NCBI RefSeq assembly: GCF_019084045.1
Contig: NZ_JAHRED010000007.1
Coordinates: forward strand, 62,001-126,000
Origin: Paeniglutamicibacter quisquiliarum
Lineage (GTDB): Bacteria > Actinomycetota > Actinomycetes > Actinomycetales > Micrococcaceae
Direction: 5' to 3'
DNA length: 64,000 nt
A program made the translations under genes and the position numbers. This document shows positions 1-8,587 of this stretch, in pieces. A model generated the notes under the pieces. The model did no database searches, had not been told where the DNA came from, and saw only the letters and a list, made by a program, of their open reading frames with translations. How positions within the stretch are numbered: the stretch's first letter is position 1; every line of letters starts with the position of its first letter.

Positions 1-460
1 GTGGGCATCCCGCTGGGAGAGAGAATGCCATGGTCATTACGTGAAGATCCAGTCTGCCCGGCACATTGCCCTGCGTCATGGGTCAAATGACGTATCTTCA
101 ATTTCACGTCGAAAATCCAAACCGGGTGGTGGCGTGAGAAACCGATCCAACCAATGGCTTGGCCACCCTGGAACTGGTACCAAAAATTGGTCTGAGGGCG
201 CGGATACTGTTGCGGACATGTCCTAAGTTTCGGTAGAAACTATGGCACTTGGTCAGTGCGCAGACGACCTCCGCGGGGAGGGCGCCCAAGCGGATCGTTC
301 GGTCGAGCGCCTGCTGCGCGTGGCCCAAATTGACGGCGTCTGAAGCAATGCAGAGTCTATGGACCTTCGTCCGGAATCGGCCTGCTCTGGGCATCCGGAC
401 CGTCCCAGCTGATTGGCGTCCCCGCTGCAATCGGTAGCGAGTTGGCTCCCAAAAACCCCA
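1..460. other. No convincing gene at window start
   Basis: No reading frame here has a recognisable domain, a good ribosome binding site and actinobacterial codon bias together. A 108-codon minus-strand frame (104-430) is open, but its basic, low-complexity product resembles nothing I know. Base composition is lower in GC than the block beginning near 925, so this may be an intergenic or degraded accessory segment. Confidence 0.4.
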
Positions 461-808
461 CTAGACTAATTCCTTCACGCTCTTGCGTACCTTCTCTTGA
501 CGCGACATTGGAAGGGCGCCTATTTCTTCGTCGAAGTTGATCCAGAATTGAACGCCTTGACGATCGGTGTCCCAATCCCAGACCGATTCAACCAGACGGT
601 GCATGAACAAAGACTTGAGCGCTTCGTCTTCAACGGGGTTAAGAACATGCTCTGGCCTGTTCATGGTCCATCGGTCGTACTCGAACACGGACGCGTGCTC
701 GACGGGACTAAGATGCTTTTGGCGCCATCGAGGGAACCTTTCCAAATCGTGCCTGATGCTGGCTGGCAAGCCATGCATTATGTTCATCCAGTTGTCTCGC
801 CCGCTCAT
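461..808 (-). CDS. Hypothetical protein, 115 aa
   Basis: Family not recognised. The product is acidic and tryptophan-rich, with no signal peptide or membrane segment, so it is probably a small soluble cytosolic protein. Its amino-acid composition looks protein-like, unlike the overlapping frames, which is why I keep it. No clear Shine-Dalgarno precedes the ATG. It is divergent from the histidine phosphatase gene that follows, and its GC content is visibly lower, which hints at acquired DNA. An immunity-type protein is conceivable from size and composition, but nothing in the sequence proves it. Confidence 0.45.
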   Translation of the reverse strand: MSGRDNWMNIMHGLPASIRHDLERFPRWRQKHLSPVEHASVFEYDRWTMNRPEHVLNPVEDEALKSLFMHRLVESVWDWDTDRQGVQFWINFDEEIGALPMSRQEKVRKSVKELV

Positions 809-924
809 TGATGGCCGTGCTTATTTCCTCGCCGACCACTGAAGGAGTCCAGATATTGACTCCGAATGTTGGTTTTCATGGCCCGGATGGATCGGGCCGT
901 CGAGCCGGTGGCTATGCTGGGTGG

Positions 925-1632
925 ATGGCGACAGTTATTCTCTTGCGGCACGGCCGCACCAATGCCAATGCCGCCGGACTGCTGGCCGGTCGGGCAGCGG
1001 GCATCAGTCTGGACCAAATCGGGATCGACCAGGCTGCCCGGGCCGGGGACCGGCTCGCTGCCGTGCCCTTGGTCGCCGTGGTGTCCAGCCCCCTGGAGCG
1101 TTGCCGGCAGACCGCCCGGTTCGTCCTCGAACGCCAGGCCGGCAACCCGTACGCGCCGGTCGAACCGGATCTTATCGAGTGCGATTACGGCCAGTGGCAG
1201 GGCCGCACGCTAGAGGACCTCGCGACCGAGAAGCTATGGTCGGTGGTGCAGTCGCAACCCTCCGCCGTCACCTTTCCCGGCGGTGAATCACTGGCCGCCA
1301 TGCAGGCCCGGTCCGTGGCGGCGATTCGGCGCCACGATGCGGCCCTCGAAGCGGAGCACGGGCCAGGGGCGGTATGGGCAGCGGTGAGCCACGGCGACCT
1401 CATCAAGGCAATCCTCGCCGACGCACTTGGCATGCACCTTGACCTGTTCCAGCGCATCAATGTCGGCCCCGCCTCCGTGTCCATCGTGCGCTATGGCGCC
1501 ACCCGGCCGACCGTCCACGCGACCAACACCGACGCCGGGGATCTCGCGTGGCTCGCGAACAACATCCCCTCCGGCGACGCACCGGTGGGCGGCGGGGCAG
1601 GGCAGGAGGCGCCGCGAACCTCCGGAGCCTAA
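925..1632 (+). CDS. MSMEG_4193-type histidine phosphatase
   Basis: Histidine phosphatase (phosphoglycerate mutase superfamily) of 235 aa. The N-terminal LLRHGRT motif carries the phospho-accepting histidine; a conserved VSSPLERCRQTA segment follows, and the second catalytic histidine lies in AAVSHGD. I place the start at the ATG giving MATVILLRHG, because the upstream in-frame extension from 808 has no family resemblance. It heads a compact plus-strand trio with the DUF3090 and SCO1664-type genes, a grouping conserved across Actinobacteria (the Rv2135c region in Mycobacterium). The physiological substrate of this subfamily is not settled. Confidence 0.85.
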   Translation: MATVILLRHGRTNANAAGLLAGRAAGISLDQIGIDQAARAGDRLAAVPLVAVVSSPLERCRQTARFVLERQAGNPYAPVEPDLIECDYGQWQGRTLEDLATEKLWSVVQSQPSAVTFPGGESLAAMQARSVAAIRRHDAALEAEHGPGAVWAAVSHGDLIKAILADALGMHLDLFQRINVGPASVSIVRYGATRPTVHATNTDAGDLAWLANNIPSGDAPVGGGAGQEAPRTSGA

Positions 1633-1641
1633 GATGGTTGC

Positions 1642-2202
1642 ATGCCTACACGCGTTCACGAGTTCATCTGGCCCGATCGGGTCATAGTCGGCACCATGGG
1701 CCTGCCGGGGTCGCGCACGTTCTACCTGCAGGTGCGCGCGGGGCGGCAGATCGTCAGTATTGCCTTTGAGAAGCAGCAGGCGGATCTGCTTGCCGAGAAG
1801 GTCGATGAAATCCTCGACCAGCTCATGGCCCTCGAGGGCAACCCCTTCAGCGTTCCCGGGAACACGCCCATTGAACTGGTCGACAACGACCAGCTCGAGG
1901 CCGTCCAGGAACAGTTCCGGTGCGGGGCCATGGGCCTGGGTTGGGACCCCACGACGGCCCAGGTGGTTATCAAGGCCTACCCGATCACCGAAGTCGATGA
2001 CAACGATGACGAAGACCTCGAATCTCCTGAGGTGATTGACCCCGACGCGGACGAAATGCTGCTGGTGAGCATGCCGGTGGGCTCCGCCCGGGCATTCGCC
2101 AAGCGCACCCGCGAGGTCGTGGCCGCCGGGCGCCCGATGTGCCTGCTCTGCGGCTACCCGATGGACGCCGAGGGACACACCTGCACCCTTCCCGAGAACT
2201 GA
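1642..2202 (+). CDS. DUF3090 family protein
   Basis: Protein of 186 aa matching the actinobacterial DUF3090 family (TIGR03847) from its opening MPTRVHEF, the PGSRTFYLQ segment and the C-terminal cysteine cluster. The tail reads MCLLCGYPMD then HTC, a CxxC plus C/H arrangement that could bind zinc. A central acidic stretch (DDNDDEDLE) separates the two parts. It starts nine bases after the phosphatase stop, and its TGA overlaps the ATG of the next gene, so the three are almost certainly one operon. Biochemical function is unknown; the constant association with SCO1664-type kinase-fold proteins suggests a shared pathway. Confidence 0.85.
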   Translation: MPTRVHEFIWPDRVIVGTMGLPGSRTFYLQVRAGRQIVSIAFEKQQADLLAEKVDEILDQLMALEGNPFSVPGNTPIELVDNDQLEAVQEQFRCGAMGLGWDPTTAQVVIKAYPITEVDDNDDEDLESPEVIDPDADEMLLVSMPVGSARAFAKRTREVVAAGRPMCLLCGYPMDAEGHTCTLPEN

Positions 2203-2969
2203 TGCCGGCGCCCGACCTGGCAACGGCGGAGCTGACGCTCACCGGCCGCATCACCACTGCGTCAAACGCCACCTTCCTGGGAAGCATCGGCGACGCGGTG
2301 GTCGTCTACAAGCCCATGGCGGGTGAACAGCCGCTGTGGGATTTCCCCGACGGCGCCCTTGCCCACCGGGAGCTGGCCGCCTACCTGGTCTCGCAGGCCC
2401 TGGGCTGGAACGTCGTGCCGCACACCTGGCTGCGTGACGGCCCGCTGGGCGAGGGCATGGTGCAGCTCTGGCAGGAGCAGGATCCCGCCCAGAATGCCGT
2501 GGACCTGGTGATGGCGGACGAGGTGCCGCAAACGGACTGGAAGCAGGTCCTTGAAGGCCAGGATGAGCAGGGGCGGATGGTCGCCCTCGTCCATGAAGAC
2601 TCGCAGGAACTCCGGCGCATGGCCGTGTTCGACGTGGTCATCAACAATGCCGACCGTAAAGGCAACCACGTTCTTGCCATGGGCGTCGGACATCGGTACG
2701 GCGTGGACCATGGGCTCACTTTTCACAGTGACCACAAACTGCGGACGGTGTTGTGGGGTTGGAGCGGAGACACCCTAAGCGCAGGGGAACTCGACGGCGT
2801 GGACCGTGTCATCCAGGGCCTGGACGGCCAGCTGGGACGCGACCTGGCGCACTTGCTCACGGCCGGGGAGATCTCGGCGCTCGGCGCACGCTGCATGCGG
2901 TTGCGCTTGACCGGGCGGTTTCCGGCTCCGAGCGGCGGGATGCCGGCGGTTCCCTGGCCGCTGTTCTAG
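2202..2969 (+). CDS. SCO1664 family kinase-fold protein
   Basis: Protein of 255 aa of the SCO1664 family (TIGR03843), distantly related to PI3/PI4-kinase-like folds. Recognisable segments are VVYKPMAGE (lysine at the nucleotide-binding position), FDVVINNADRKGNH (catalytic-loop-like D and N) and GVDHGLTFH (metal-binding-like D). The start is the ATG at 2202, which overlaps the TGA of the DUF3090 gene, so translation is probably coupled; an in-frame extension upstream runs through the DUF3090 gene and is not real. The family substrate is unknown. It is the last gene of the trio. Confidence 0.82.
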   Translation: MPAPDLATAELTLTGRITTASNATFLGSIGDAVVVYKPMAGEQPLWDFPDGALAHRELAAYLVSQALGWNVVPHTWLRDGPLGEGMVQLWQEQDPAQNAVDLVMADEVPQTDWKQVLEGQDEQGRMVALVHEDSQELRRMAVFDVVINNADRKGNHVLAMGVGHRYGVDHGLTFHSDHKLRTVLWGWSGDTLSAGELDGVDRVIQGLDGQLGRDLAHLLTAGEISALGARCMRLRLTGRFPAPSGGMPAVPWPLF

Positions 2970-3173
2970 GAAAAGGACAGTTTCCGGCGGGACCAGGCAC
3001 CTGTCGTGAAACAGACGCCGTCCAGGGGAACCCTCAAAATCCCGACGGGCGGGGAAATCCGCCACCGAAGGCCACACCGACAGGCAGCGCGACTCCCCCG
3101 AGGTGATCCACGGCGGCGCACGACACAGGAATGCGTCCCGCGCGCGGACTGCAGACCATCCCTGGCACCCCGG

Positions 3174-4196
3174 TCACGGGGCGGGATCGACCTTGTCCTT
3201 CCCCGGCCGATACCCGGCGATTTCTGCCCTGATGTCGCCCTCCTCGTGTCCGCCCTTGGTCTTGCCGAACGGCAGCGCCTTGAGCAGCGGGTGCACGATG
3301 GCCATGACGACGCTGCCCCAGATGATTCCGAGGATGGCCGAGCACAGGGTGTTCACGAGCCAGGCCAGGAAGCCGCCCACTGCGGGGATCCCTGCGAACG
3401 GCTTCTCGAGGACATGGACCAGGTCGTAGGGGGCATGCCACCCCAGGTCGTAGGCGCCCTGCAGCATGATGTGGCCACCCACCCACAACATGGCGATCGT
3501 CCCGACAAACGTGATCGCGGCCAGCACGGCGGGCATGCCCTTGACCAGCGCCTCGCCGAAGCGCTTGGCGCCAGCCGAGTCCTTGGTGGCCAGGTGCAGG
3601 CCGATGTCGTCCATCTTCACAATCAGCCCCACGGCCCCGTACACGAGCACCGTGATGGCGACCGCCACGACTACCAGGATGATGGCCCGCGAGAGCAGGG
3701 ACTCGGTGGCCACCTCGTTCATGGAGATCACCATGATCTCGCAGGAGAGGATGAAGTCGGTCGTGATGGCGCCCTTGATGACCTTGGCCTCCGCCAGCGG
3801 GCCGCGGTCGACCGCCGGGGTCTTTTCCGCCTCATGGTGTCCGCGGAGCTTGTGCCACACCTTTTCGGCACCCTCGTAGCAGAGGTAGGTGCCACCGGCC
3901 ATGAGGATGAACGGAATGATCCCCGGGAGGAATGCGCTGATCAGCAACAGCGCCGGCAGGATGACCAACAGCTTGTTGCGCAGCGAACCCCAAAAGATCT
4001 TCTTGATCATGGGCAGTTCACGGGAGGGGTCGGCGCCGGAAACGTACTGCGGGGTGACGGCGGCATCGTCGATGACCACCCCGGCCGCTTTGGCTCCCGC
4101 CTTCGCGGCGCCTGCGGCGACGTCGTCCACCGAGGCGGCCGCGATGCGGGCCAGGGCCGCAACATCGTCCAGCAGGGCGACCAGGCCGCCGCTCAC
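3174..4196 (-). CDS. DUF808 (YedI-like) membrane protein
   Basis: Integral membrane protein of 340 aa of the DUF808/YedI family. The N-terminus MSGGLVALLDDVAALARIAA and the DDAAVTPQYVSG segment are family signatures; six or more hydrophobic helices follow, including KLLVILPALLLISAFLPGII and AIILVVVAVAITVLVYG. Function is unknown. It converges on the SCO1664-type gene, leaving about 200 bp (2970-3173) in which I see no gene or strong terminator. A TATACT sequence on the minus strand about 80 bases upstream is a possible -10 element. Confidence 0.88.
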   Translation of the reverse strand: MSGGLVALLDDVAALARIAAASVDDVAAGAAKAGAKAAGVVIDDAAVTPQYVSGADPSRELPMIKKIFWGSLRNKLLVILPALLLISAFLPGIIPFILMAGGTYLCYEGAEKVWHKLRGHHEAEKTPAVDRGPLAEAKVIKGAITTDFILSCEIMVISMNEVATESLLSRAIILVVVAVAITVLVYGAVGLIVKMDDIGLHLATKDSAGAKRFGEALVKGMPAVLAAITFVGTIAMLWVGGHIMLQGAYDLGWHAPYDLVHVLEKPFAGIPAVGGFLAWLVNTLCSAILGIIWGSVVMAIVHPLLKALPFGKTKGGHEEGDIRAEIAGYRPGKDKVDPAP

Positions 4197-4542
4197 AGGG
4201 CGCCCCGGTGCTGCTCGAGGGCGGACGGCTGGACGTGGAAGCCTCGGTCAAGGCGCATATTTGGCATGTTCCGAGTATATGGCGGCGAGCAGGCCACAGG
4301 CGACGAGGGAAACGGAAGTCGACAGCACAGGAACGGTTGGCCGTCGATGGTTTCCGGCCCGCCGCATGGGATGCCGGTGGGCGAAAGCTGACGGCGTTCG
4401 ATGGCCGAAAACCACTTTGTTGAACCCCAATCACGGCACGTCCTGAGACCATGGCCCGAGGGATTCACTGGTTTTACCTCAGTGAAGGTCCTCACTGGCC
4501 AGACACCGGTGCGGTGCGCTCCCCGTCGTCTTCCGGCCTTTC
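4197..4542. other. Gene-free stretch with hairpin
   Basis: Between DUF808 and YceI I see no gene. It holds a minus-strand TATACT (around 4275) that could be the DUF808 -10 box, and a short inverted repeat, TTCACTG at 4464-4470 with CAGTGAA at 4480-4486, just downstream of the YceI stop, where a weak terminator would sit. Confidence 0.35.
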
Positions 4543-5279
4543 TCAGCCCCGCGCGACATTCAGCGAGAACTCAATGAAGCCCGAGTCCTCCACGGCGACG
4601 AACCCGAGGTTCGGCGCCTCGACACCGAATTCCGCCCAGGTCATCGGGATCTGGCCAACCAATTGCGCCGAGCCGTCGGCCAACACGCCTTGGACGTCGG
4701 CATCCACGGAAACCGTCTGGCCATTGAGGGTGAGGTCGCCGGTGATGGCGAATCTCTGCGTGTCGCCCTCAAGCGCCCCCGACACGTCAACGGGTTCGGT
4801 CAGCGTGAACGTTGCCTCGGGGTACTGCGACGTGTCGATGGCCGTCGTGCGGAAATACTGGTCGCGGCGATCGGAGTCCGTGCTGATGGTGTCCACCGAC
4901 AGCTCGATGTCCGCGGCCGTCAGCCGGTCGTCCTCGAGGGTCAGGGAACCGCTCACGTCCTCGGTGCGTCCCGTAACTGTCACGTCGGCTCCGTTGAGGA
5001 CTTCCTCCAGCCGGTACCCGGCGAAAGATCCGGCACCGACGGTCCAGGTTCCGGAGTGGTCCTCGGCTGCCGTTGCGGCGCCGCTCTCCCCAGTCGCTTG
5101 GACGCTTCACCGGTCGCCGTTGCCGACAAGGTCGGAACGGCCTCGGCCCGGGCGGAAACGTTGGCCGCATAAATGCGGCTGCCCACGAAGATGCCCGCTA
5201 CGACGATTGCCGCCACCAGGGCGATGATCCATATCAGGCGTTTGTTCTTCGGGCGGGTGGGTGCCGGCTGGTCGGTCAT
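4543..5279 (-). pseudogene. YceI family protein, frameshifted
   Basis: The gene reads as two frames. The first (from 5279) gives MTDQPAPTRP, a membrane anchor (LIWIIALVAAIVVAGIFVG) and an Ala/Thr-rich linker, then runs into an unrelated basic tail and stops at 4980. The second frame, open from about 5106 down to 4543, gives GTWTVGAGSFAGYRLEEV and the rest of a complete YceI beta-barrel domain (TGRTEDVSGSLTL, TLNGQTVSVDADVQG, GFIEFSLNVA). Adding one G to the four-G tract at 5088-5091 joins both into a 245-codon anchored YceI protein. YceI domains bind long isoprenoid or lipid ligands. The cause may be a true mutation, a slippery tract or an assembly error. Confidence 0.8.
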
Positions 5280-5457
5280 GTGTTCTCCTGATCGATCGCG
5301 CCGTCTCCCGGCGGAGTTTTACTTGATGCTTGAATTATTTCATCGCGTTCGATTTCACATGCCGAAAATGCGCGCATCCCGCGAAGTTCACCAAAAATAC
5401 ACAGGCCACAAACAGACTGCCGCGGAACCCCGGCCCTGGCACCGCCGCCCTCCGGGC

Positions 5458-5500
5458 AAAAAAATTCCCCGGCGCCCTGTGACGGGAACCGGGGAATTTC
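5458..5500 (-). terminator. Rho-independent terminator after rpsO
   Basis: On the minus strand AAATTCCCCGG (5499-5489) pairs with CCGGGGAATTT (5472-5462), followed directly by a run of T. It lies 22 bases beyond the rpsO stop and is one of the clearest intrinsic terminators in the window. Confidence 0.85.
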
Positions 5501-5521
5501 AATCAAACCTAGTGCTAACGA

Positions 5522-5791
5522 CTAGCGACGCAGGCCGAGGCGCTCGATCAGCGTACGGTAACGCTCGATGTCGGCACCCTTGAGGTACGCAAGCATACGA
5601 CGACGACGACCAACCAGGGCCATCAGGCCGCGGCGGGTGTGGTGGTCATGCTTGTGCATCTTCAGGTGCTCCGTCAGATCCAGGATGCGGCGCGACATCA
5701 CGGCGATCTGGACCTCGGGGGAACCGGTGTCGCCTTCGCTGGTGGCGTAGGCCTTCATGATTTCCTGCTTGACAGCGGCGTCTAATGCCAC
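5522..5791 (-). CDS. rpsO: 30S ribosomal protein S15
   Basis: Ribosomal protein S15, 89 aa, the usual length; it binds 16S rRNA early in assembly of the 30S platform. Family signatures are [29 protein letters not shown] and RRRRMLAYL. The start is a GTG preceded by AGGAG at good spacing; a longer in-frame reading from 5821 adds ten residues not seen in S15 proteins. A TAGACT promoter-like motif lies about 90 bases upstream and a strong terminator just downstream, so it can be transcribed alone. The first base beyond the terminator belongs to the YceI region, so pnp, a frequent neighbour, is not next to it here. Confidence 0.97.
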   Translation of the reverse strand: MALDAAVKQEIMKAYATSEGDTGSPEVQIAVMSRRILDLTEHLKMHKHDHHTRRGLMALVGRRRRMLAYLKGADIERYRTLIERLGLRR

Positions 5792-5868
5792 AATAACTCC
5801 TAGAGTTGTACCGCGTTTCAAAACACCGTTGCCGGCAGGTGCACTCGCAACCGCGGACTGCAGCGGGC

Positions 5869-5886
5869 ACCGCAGATAAGTCTAGC
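5869..5886 (-). promoter_or_regulatory. Putative rpsO promoter, TAGACT motif
   Basis: The minus strand reads GCTAGACTTATCTGCGGT, with TAGACT as the likely -10 hexamer. The same 18 bases with two changes occur upstream of ylxR (17302-17319). No good TTGACA-like -35 is visible 17 bases upstream. Confidence 0.45.
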
Positions 5887-5947
5887 AAACGGATGCCCGC
5901 CCCCGGCACCCTTGCGACCCACGCCACATGGTTCGCCCGCGTGAACG

Positions 5948-6763
5948 CTAGCTGCGCAGCCGGGCCCGCCAGGCGTGGGTGAGGTAGGGCAGCGCGAACG
6001 GCTCCCCCGGCGTGTGGCCCAGGTGGTCGTAGAGGTACCAGGACAGGTTGTGCTCGACCCGCGCCCGGGTCGCTGCTCCCGCGCGCAGGTAGTAGCTGCG
6101 GGACTTGGCCAGCGCGATGACCTGTTCCCCGATCAACGGCTGCTCCCAGGTCCAGGCCCCGGATTCGGGGGCGTGGAACTCCGGGCCCAGCGGCGGGACG
6201 AAATCCGGGCGGTGCACGTCCCCGGCATGCATGATCCGTGCCAGGCGGTGCACCCAGGACACCGAGACATCAAGCTGGTTCCAGACCAGGGACAATTGCC
6301 CGGCGGGGCGCAGCACGCGGGCCGCCTCGGCGCTGGCGGCCTTCGGGTCCACCCAGTGCCAGGCCTGCGCGTAGGTGATGACGTCCGCGCTGGAATCGTC
6401 CAGCCCGGTGTCTTCCCCGGTCCCGGCGACGGCCGTGACCTCGGGCAGGCGGCTGCGGAGCACGTCGAGCATGTCGTCGGAGGGTTCCACGGCACCGACC
6501 TTCAGCCCGCGGCCCAGCAGCTGCGCGGTGAAGATCCCGGTGCCTGCCCCCACGTCCACGGCGTCGCGGGCGGTCGCGGGGACCATGAAGTCCAGCGCTG
6601 CATCCGGGTAATTCGGGCGCACGGCATCGTAGTGCGCTCCCCCGGCCTTGAAGGCCCTGGCCAGTTCCCGGCGGCGCTTGGAGTCCATCGTGAAGGCGCG
6701 GGCGGGCAGCCCGGGAACCGGGCGCGGTGTTGCCCCGGTGGTCCCGGGGCCCGAATCAGGCAT
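5948..6763 (-). CDS. Class I SAM-dependent methyltransferase
   Basis: Methyltransferase of about 271 aa with a Rossmann core. Motif I is DVGAGTGIFTAQLLG, a TAVAGTGEDTGL region follows, and DVITYAQAWHWVD is the post-core segment typical of the Methyltransf_11 group; the substrate cannot be told. The ATG at 6763 overlaps the end of ribF (stop at 6756-6758), so coupled translation is likely; the ATG at 6688 (MDSKRRRELARAF), where family similarity begins, is an alternative start. It is the gene immediately downstream of ribF on the minus strand and upstream of the rpsO promoter. Confidence 0.8.
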   Translation of the reverse strand: MPDSGPGTTGATPRPVPGLPARAFTMDSKRRRELARAFKAGGAHYDAVRPNYPDAALDFMVPATARDAVDVGAGTGIFTAQLLGRGLKVGAVEPSDDMLDVLRSRLPEVTAVAGTGEDTGLDDSSADVITYAQAWHWVDPKAASAEAARVLRPAGQLSLVWNQLDVSVSWVHRLARIMHAGDVHRPDFVPPLGPEFHAPESGAWTWEQPLIGEQVIALAKSRSYYLRAGAATRARVEHNLSWYLYDHLGHTPGEPFALPYLTHAWRARLRS

Positions 6764-7703
6764 CAAGCAGGACGGTACGGGTGCGTGCGACGTCCTCGCG
6801 CATCTGTTCAATCAGGGCCTCGATGCCCCGGTAGGCCACCATCGGGCGCAGGTGCTCCACGAATTCCACGGCAACCTGCTGGCCGTAGAGGTCGAAGTCC
6901 TCCACGCCCTCGGCCGGGCGGTCGATCACGTGGGCCTCTACCTGGCGGCTGACGCCCTCAAAGGTGGGGTTCGAGCCCACGGAAATGGCCGCCGGCCAGC
7001 GCACCTGCGCCTCGTCGACCAGCCAGCCGGCGTAGACGCCGTCGGCGGGGATGATGCCCGAGGCCGAGGGGTCGAGGTTGGCGGTGGGGAATCCGAGTTC
7101 GCGGCCGCGTGCCGCGCCGTGCACGACCTCGCCGCGCATCCGGTGCGGGCGGCCCAGGATCTGGGCGGCCGTGGCGACCTCGCCGCGGTTCAGTGCCTCG
7201 CGCACCCAGGTGGAGGACCAGCGGCGGTGCTCGCCCACGTCCTCGACGCCGACGACGTCAAAGCCGTATTGCTTGCCGAGTTCGACCATGGTGTCGAAGT
7301 CCCCGGAGTTCTCGCGCCCGAAGCGCACGTCGTGGCCCACCACCACGGTGCAGGCGTTGAGCGCGCCCACGATGACCTTGGCAACGAATTCCTCGGCGGT
7401 GGCCCGGGCGAAGTCAAGGGTGTAGCGGATCATGAGCAGGCCGTCGAGGCCCTCCTCGGCGAGGGTCTCGATGCGGTCCTCAAGGCCCATGATGAGTTCG
7501 GGTGCGTCATCGGGGCGGTGCACCTGGGAGGGGTGCGGATCGAAGCTGATGGCAACCGCCCTGGCGTTGCGCTCCCTGGCGGTGGCCACCACGGCGGCGA
7601 GCACCTCGCGGTGCCCGCGGTGGACGCCGTCGAAGTTGCCGATGGTCACTACCGACGGGCCGATGCCGGGCGGGACGGCTTCGAGGCCTTTCCAATAGTG
7701 CAC
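6756..7703 (-). CDS. ribF: Bifunctional riboflavin kinase/FAD synthetase
   Basis: Makes FMN from riboflavin and FAD from FMN, using ATP; 315 aa, normal for the family. The N-terminal adenylyltransferase domain carries GNFDGVHRGH at residues 22-31 and a VVGHDVRFGR segment. The C-terminal flavokinase domain carries the GRELGFPTANL motif (PTAN, ATP/metal binding) and a late GQQVAVEFVEHLRPM strand. The start is a GTG giving VHYWKGLEAV with AGGAG just upstream; an in-frame extension to 7865 looks non-coding. It belongs to the truB-ribF-rpsO segment common in Actinobacteria, although a plus-strand DUF937 gene separates it from the membrane-protein pair here. Confidence 0.96.
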   Translation of the reverse strand: MHYWKGLEAVPPGIGPSVVTIGNFDGVHRGHREVLAAVVATARERNARAVAISFDPHPSQVHRPDDAPELIMGLEDRIETLAEEGLDGLLMIRYTLDFARATAEEFVAKVIVGALNACTVVVGHDVRFGRENSGDFDTMVELGKQYGFDVVGVEDVGEHRRWSSTWVREALNRGEVATAAQILGRPHRMRGEVVHGAARGRELGFPTANLDPSASGIIPADGVYAGWLVDEAQVRWPAAISVGSNPTFEGVSRQVEAHVIDRPAEGVEDFDLYGQQVAVEFVEHLRPMVAYRGIEALIEQMREDVARTRTVLLDA

Positions 7704-7881
7704 GTTGCTCCTTCGCTGGTGATCCTGGCGGCCGCCTTGAGACCGGCCATTACCATTATGAACGACAAATACGCCAAGTGCCGATTCCTGCGTCCCCCCT
7801 CCGCCCATTGACGTGGCGTGCACCATAGGATGGGCGCAGGGCCACAATTCCGTCCGGCCCGCCAATCACAAGGAGCTCCAG

Positions 7882-8496
7882 ATGGCCGACCTGAATGAAC
7901 TGCTTGACCTGATCCCCCTTGACCAGCTGGGCGCGAAGCTCGGCGTCGATGCCCAGACCGCCCGCGCCACCGCCGCGACGGCACTTCCCTCGCTGCTGGC
8001 GGGGCTGCAAAACAACGCCGCCTCCCCCGAAGGCGAGGACGCCCTGGCCACGGCCATTGCCCAACACGACGCGAAGTTCCTGGACGGCGGCGTGGACATC
8101 GACGCGGTGGACACCGAAGACGGGCAGAAGATCGTGCAGCATTCACTGGGTGAGAACCAGTCGGCGCTGACCGCCCAGCTCAGCGGTGCGGCACCGGGCG
8201 GCGTGGACCTGGGCGCGCTGGTGCAGAAGGCCCTGCCGATCCTGGCGCCGATCGTCATGTCGTTCCTGGCCAAAAAGCTTTCCTCCTCGCAGGGCGGGCT
8301 GGGAGGCCTCCTGGGCGGCATGCTCGGCGGGCAGGGCCCGGCAGCCGGGCAGCAGCCCGGTGGCCTTGACCTCGGCGGGATCCTGGGCGGGCTCTTCGGC
8401 GGCGGAAGCACGCAGCAGCAACAGCCCCAGCAGGGCCAGGCTCCCGGGGGCCTTGACCTCGGAGGAATCCTCGGCGGGCTCTTCGGCAAGAAGTAG
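7882..8496 (+). CDS. DUF937 domain protein, Gly/Gln-rich tail
   Basis: Soluble protein of 204 aa, starting MADLNELLDLIPLDQLGAKL after a strong AAGGAG. The first 150 residues form the DUF937 domain (YidB-related helical fold). The tail contains three near-repeats of GGLDLGGILGGLFG separated by Gln-rich linkers, the first copy slightly diverged as GGLGGLLGGMLGG. Function is unknown. It lies alone on the plus strand between ribF and the membrane pair, promoter side facing ribF. Repeated sequence makes the tail prone to length variation between strains. Confidence 0.85.
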   Translation: MADLNELLDLIPLDQLGAKLGVDAQTARATAATALPSLLAGLQNNAASPEGEDALATAIAQHDAKFLDGGVDIDAVDTEDGQKIVQHSLGENQSALTAQLSGAAPGGVDLGALVQKALPILAPIVMSFLAKKLSSSQGGLGGLLGGMLGGQGPAAGQQPGGLDLGGILGGLFGGGSTQQQQPQQGQAPGGLDLGGILGGLFGKK

Positions 8497-8515
8497 CCCT
8501 ACGGCCACCAACACC

Positions 8516-8571
8516 GGAGCCGGATTTCCCGCACACCGCCCCAGTGGCAGGGGCGGGGGAAATCCGGCTCC
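8516..8571. terminator. Bidirectional hairpin terminator
   Basis: GGAGCCGGATTTCCC at 8516-8530 pairs perfectly with GGGAAATCCGGCTCC at 8557-8571. It sits between the convergent DUF937 gene and the 8588-9085 membrane-protein gene and can serve both. Confidence 0.75.
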
Positions 8572-8587
8572 TTGTGGATGTCTGGAA

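Noticed and set aside
3006-4391. 461-codon plus-strand frame opposite DUF808
   Set aside because: Shadow of the DUF808 gene with composition of out-of-frame high-GC sequence and no domain.
4980-5279. Programmed frameshift in the YceI gene
   Set aside because: The tract is only four Gs, and no stimulatory structure or family precedent is known; a plain one-base deletion or error is simpler.
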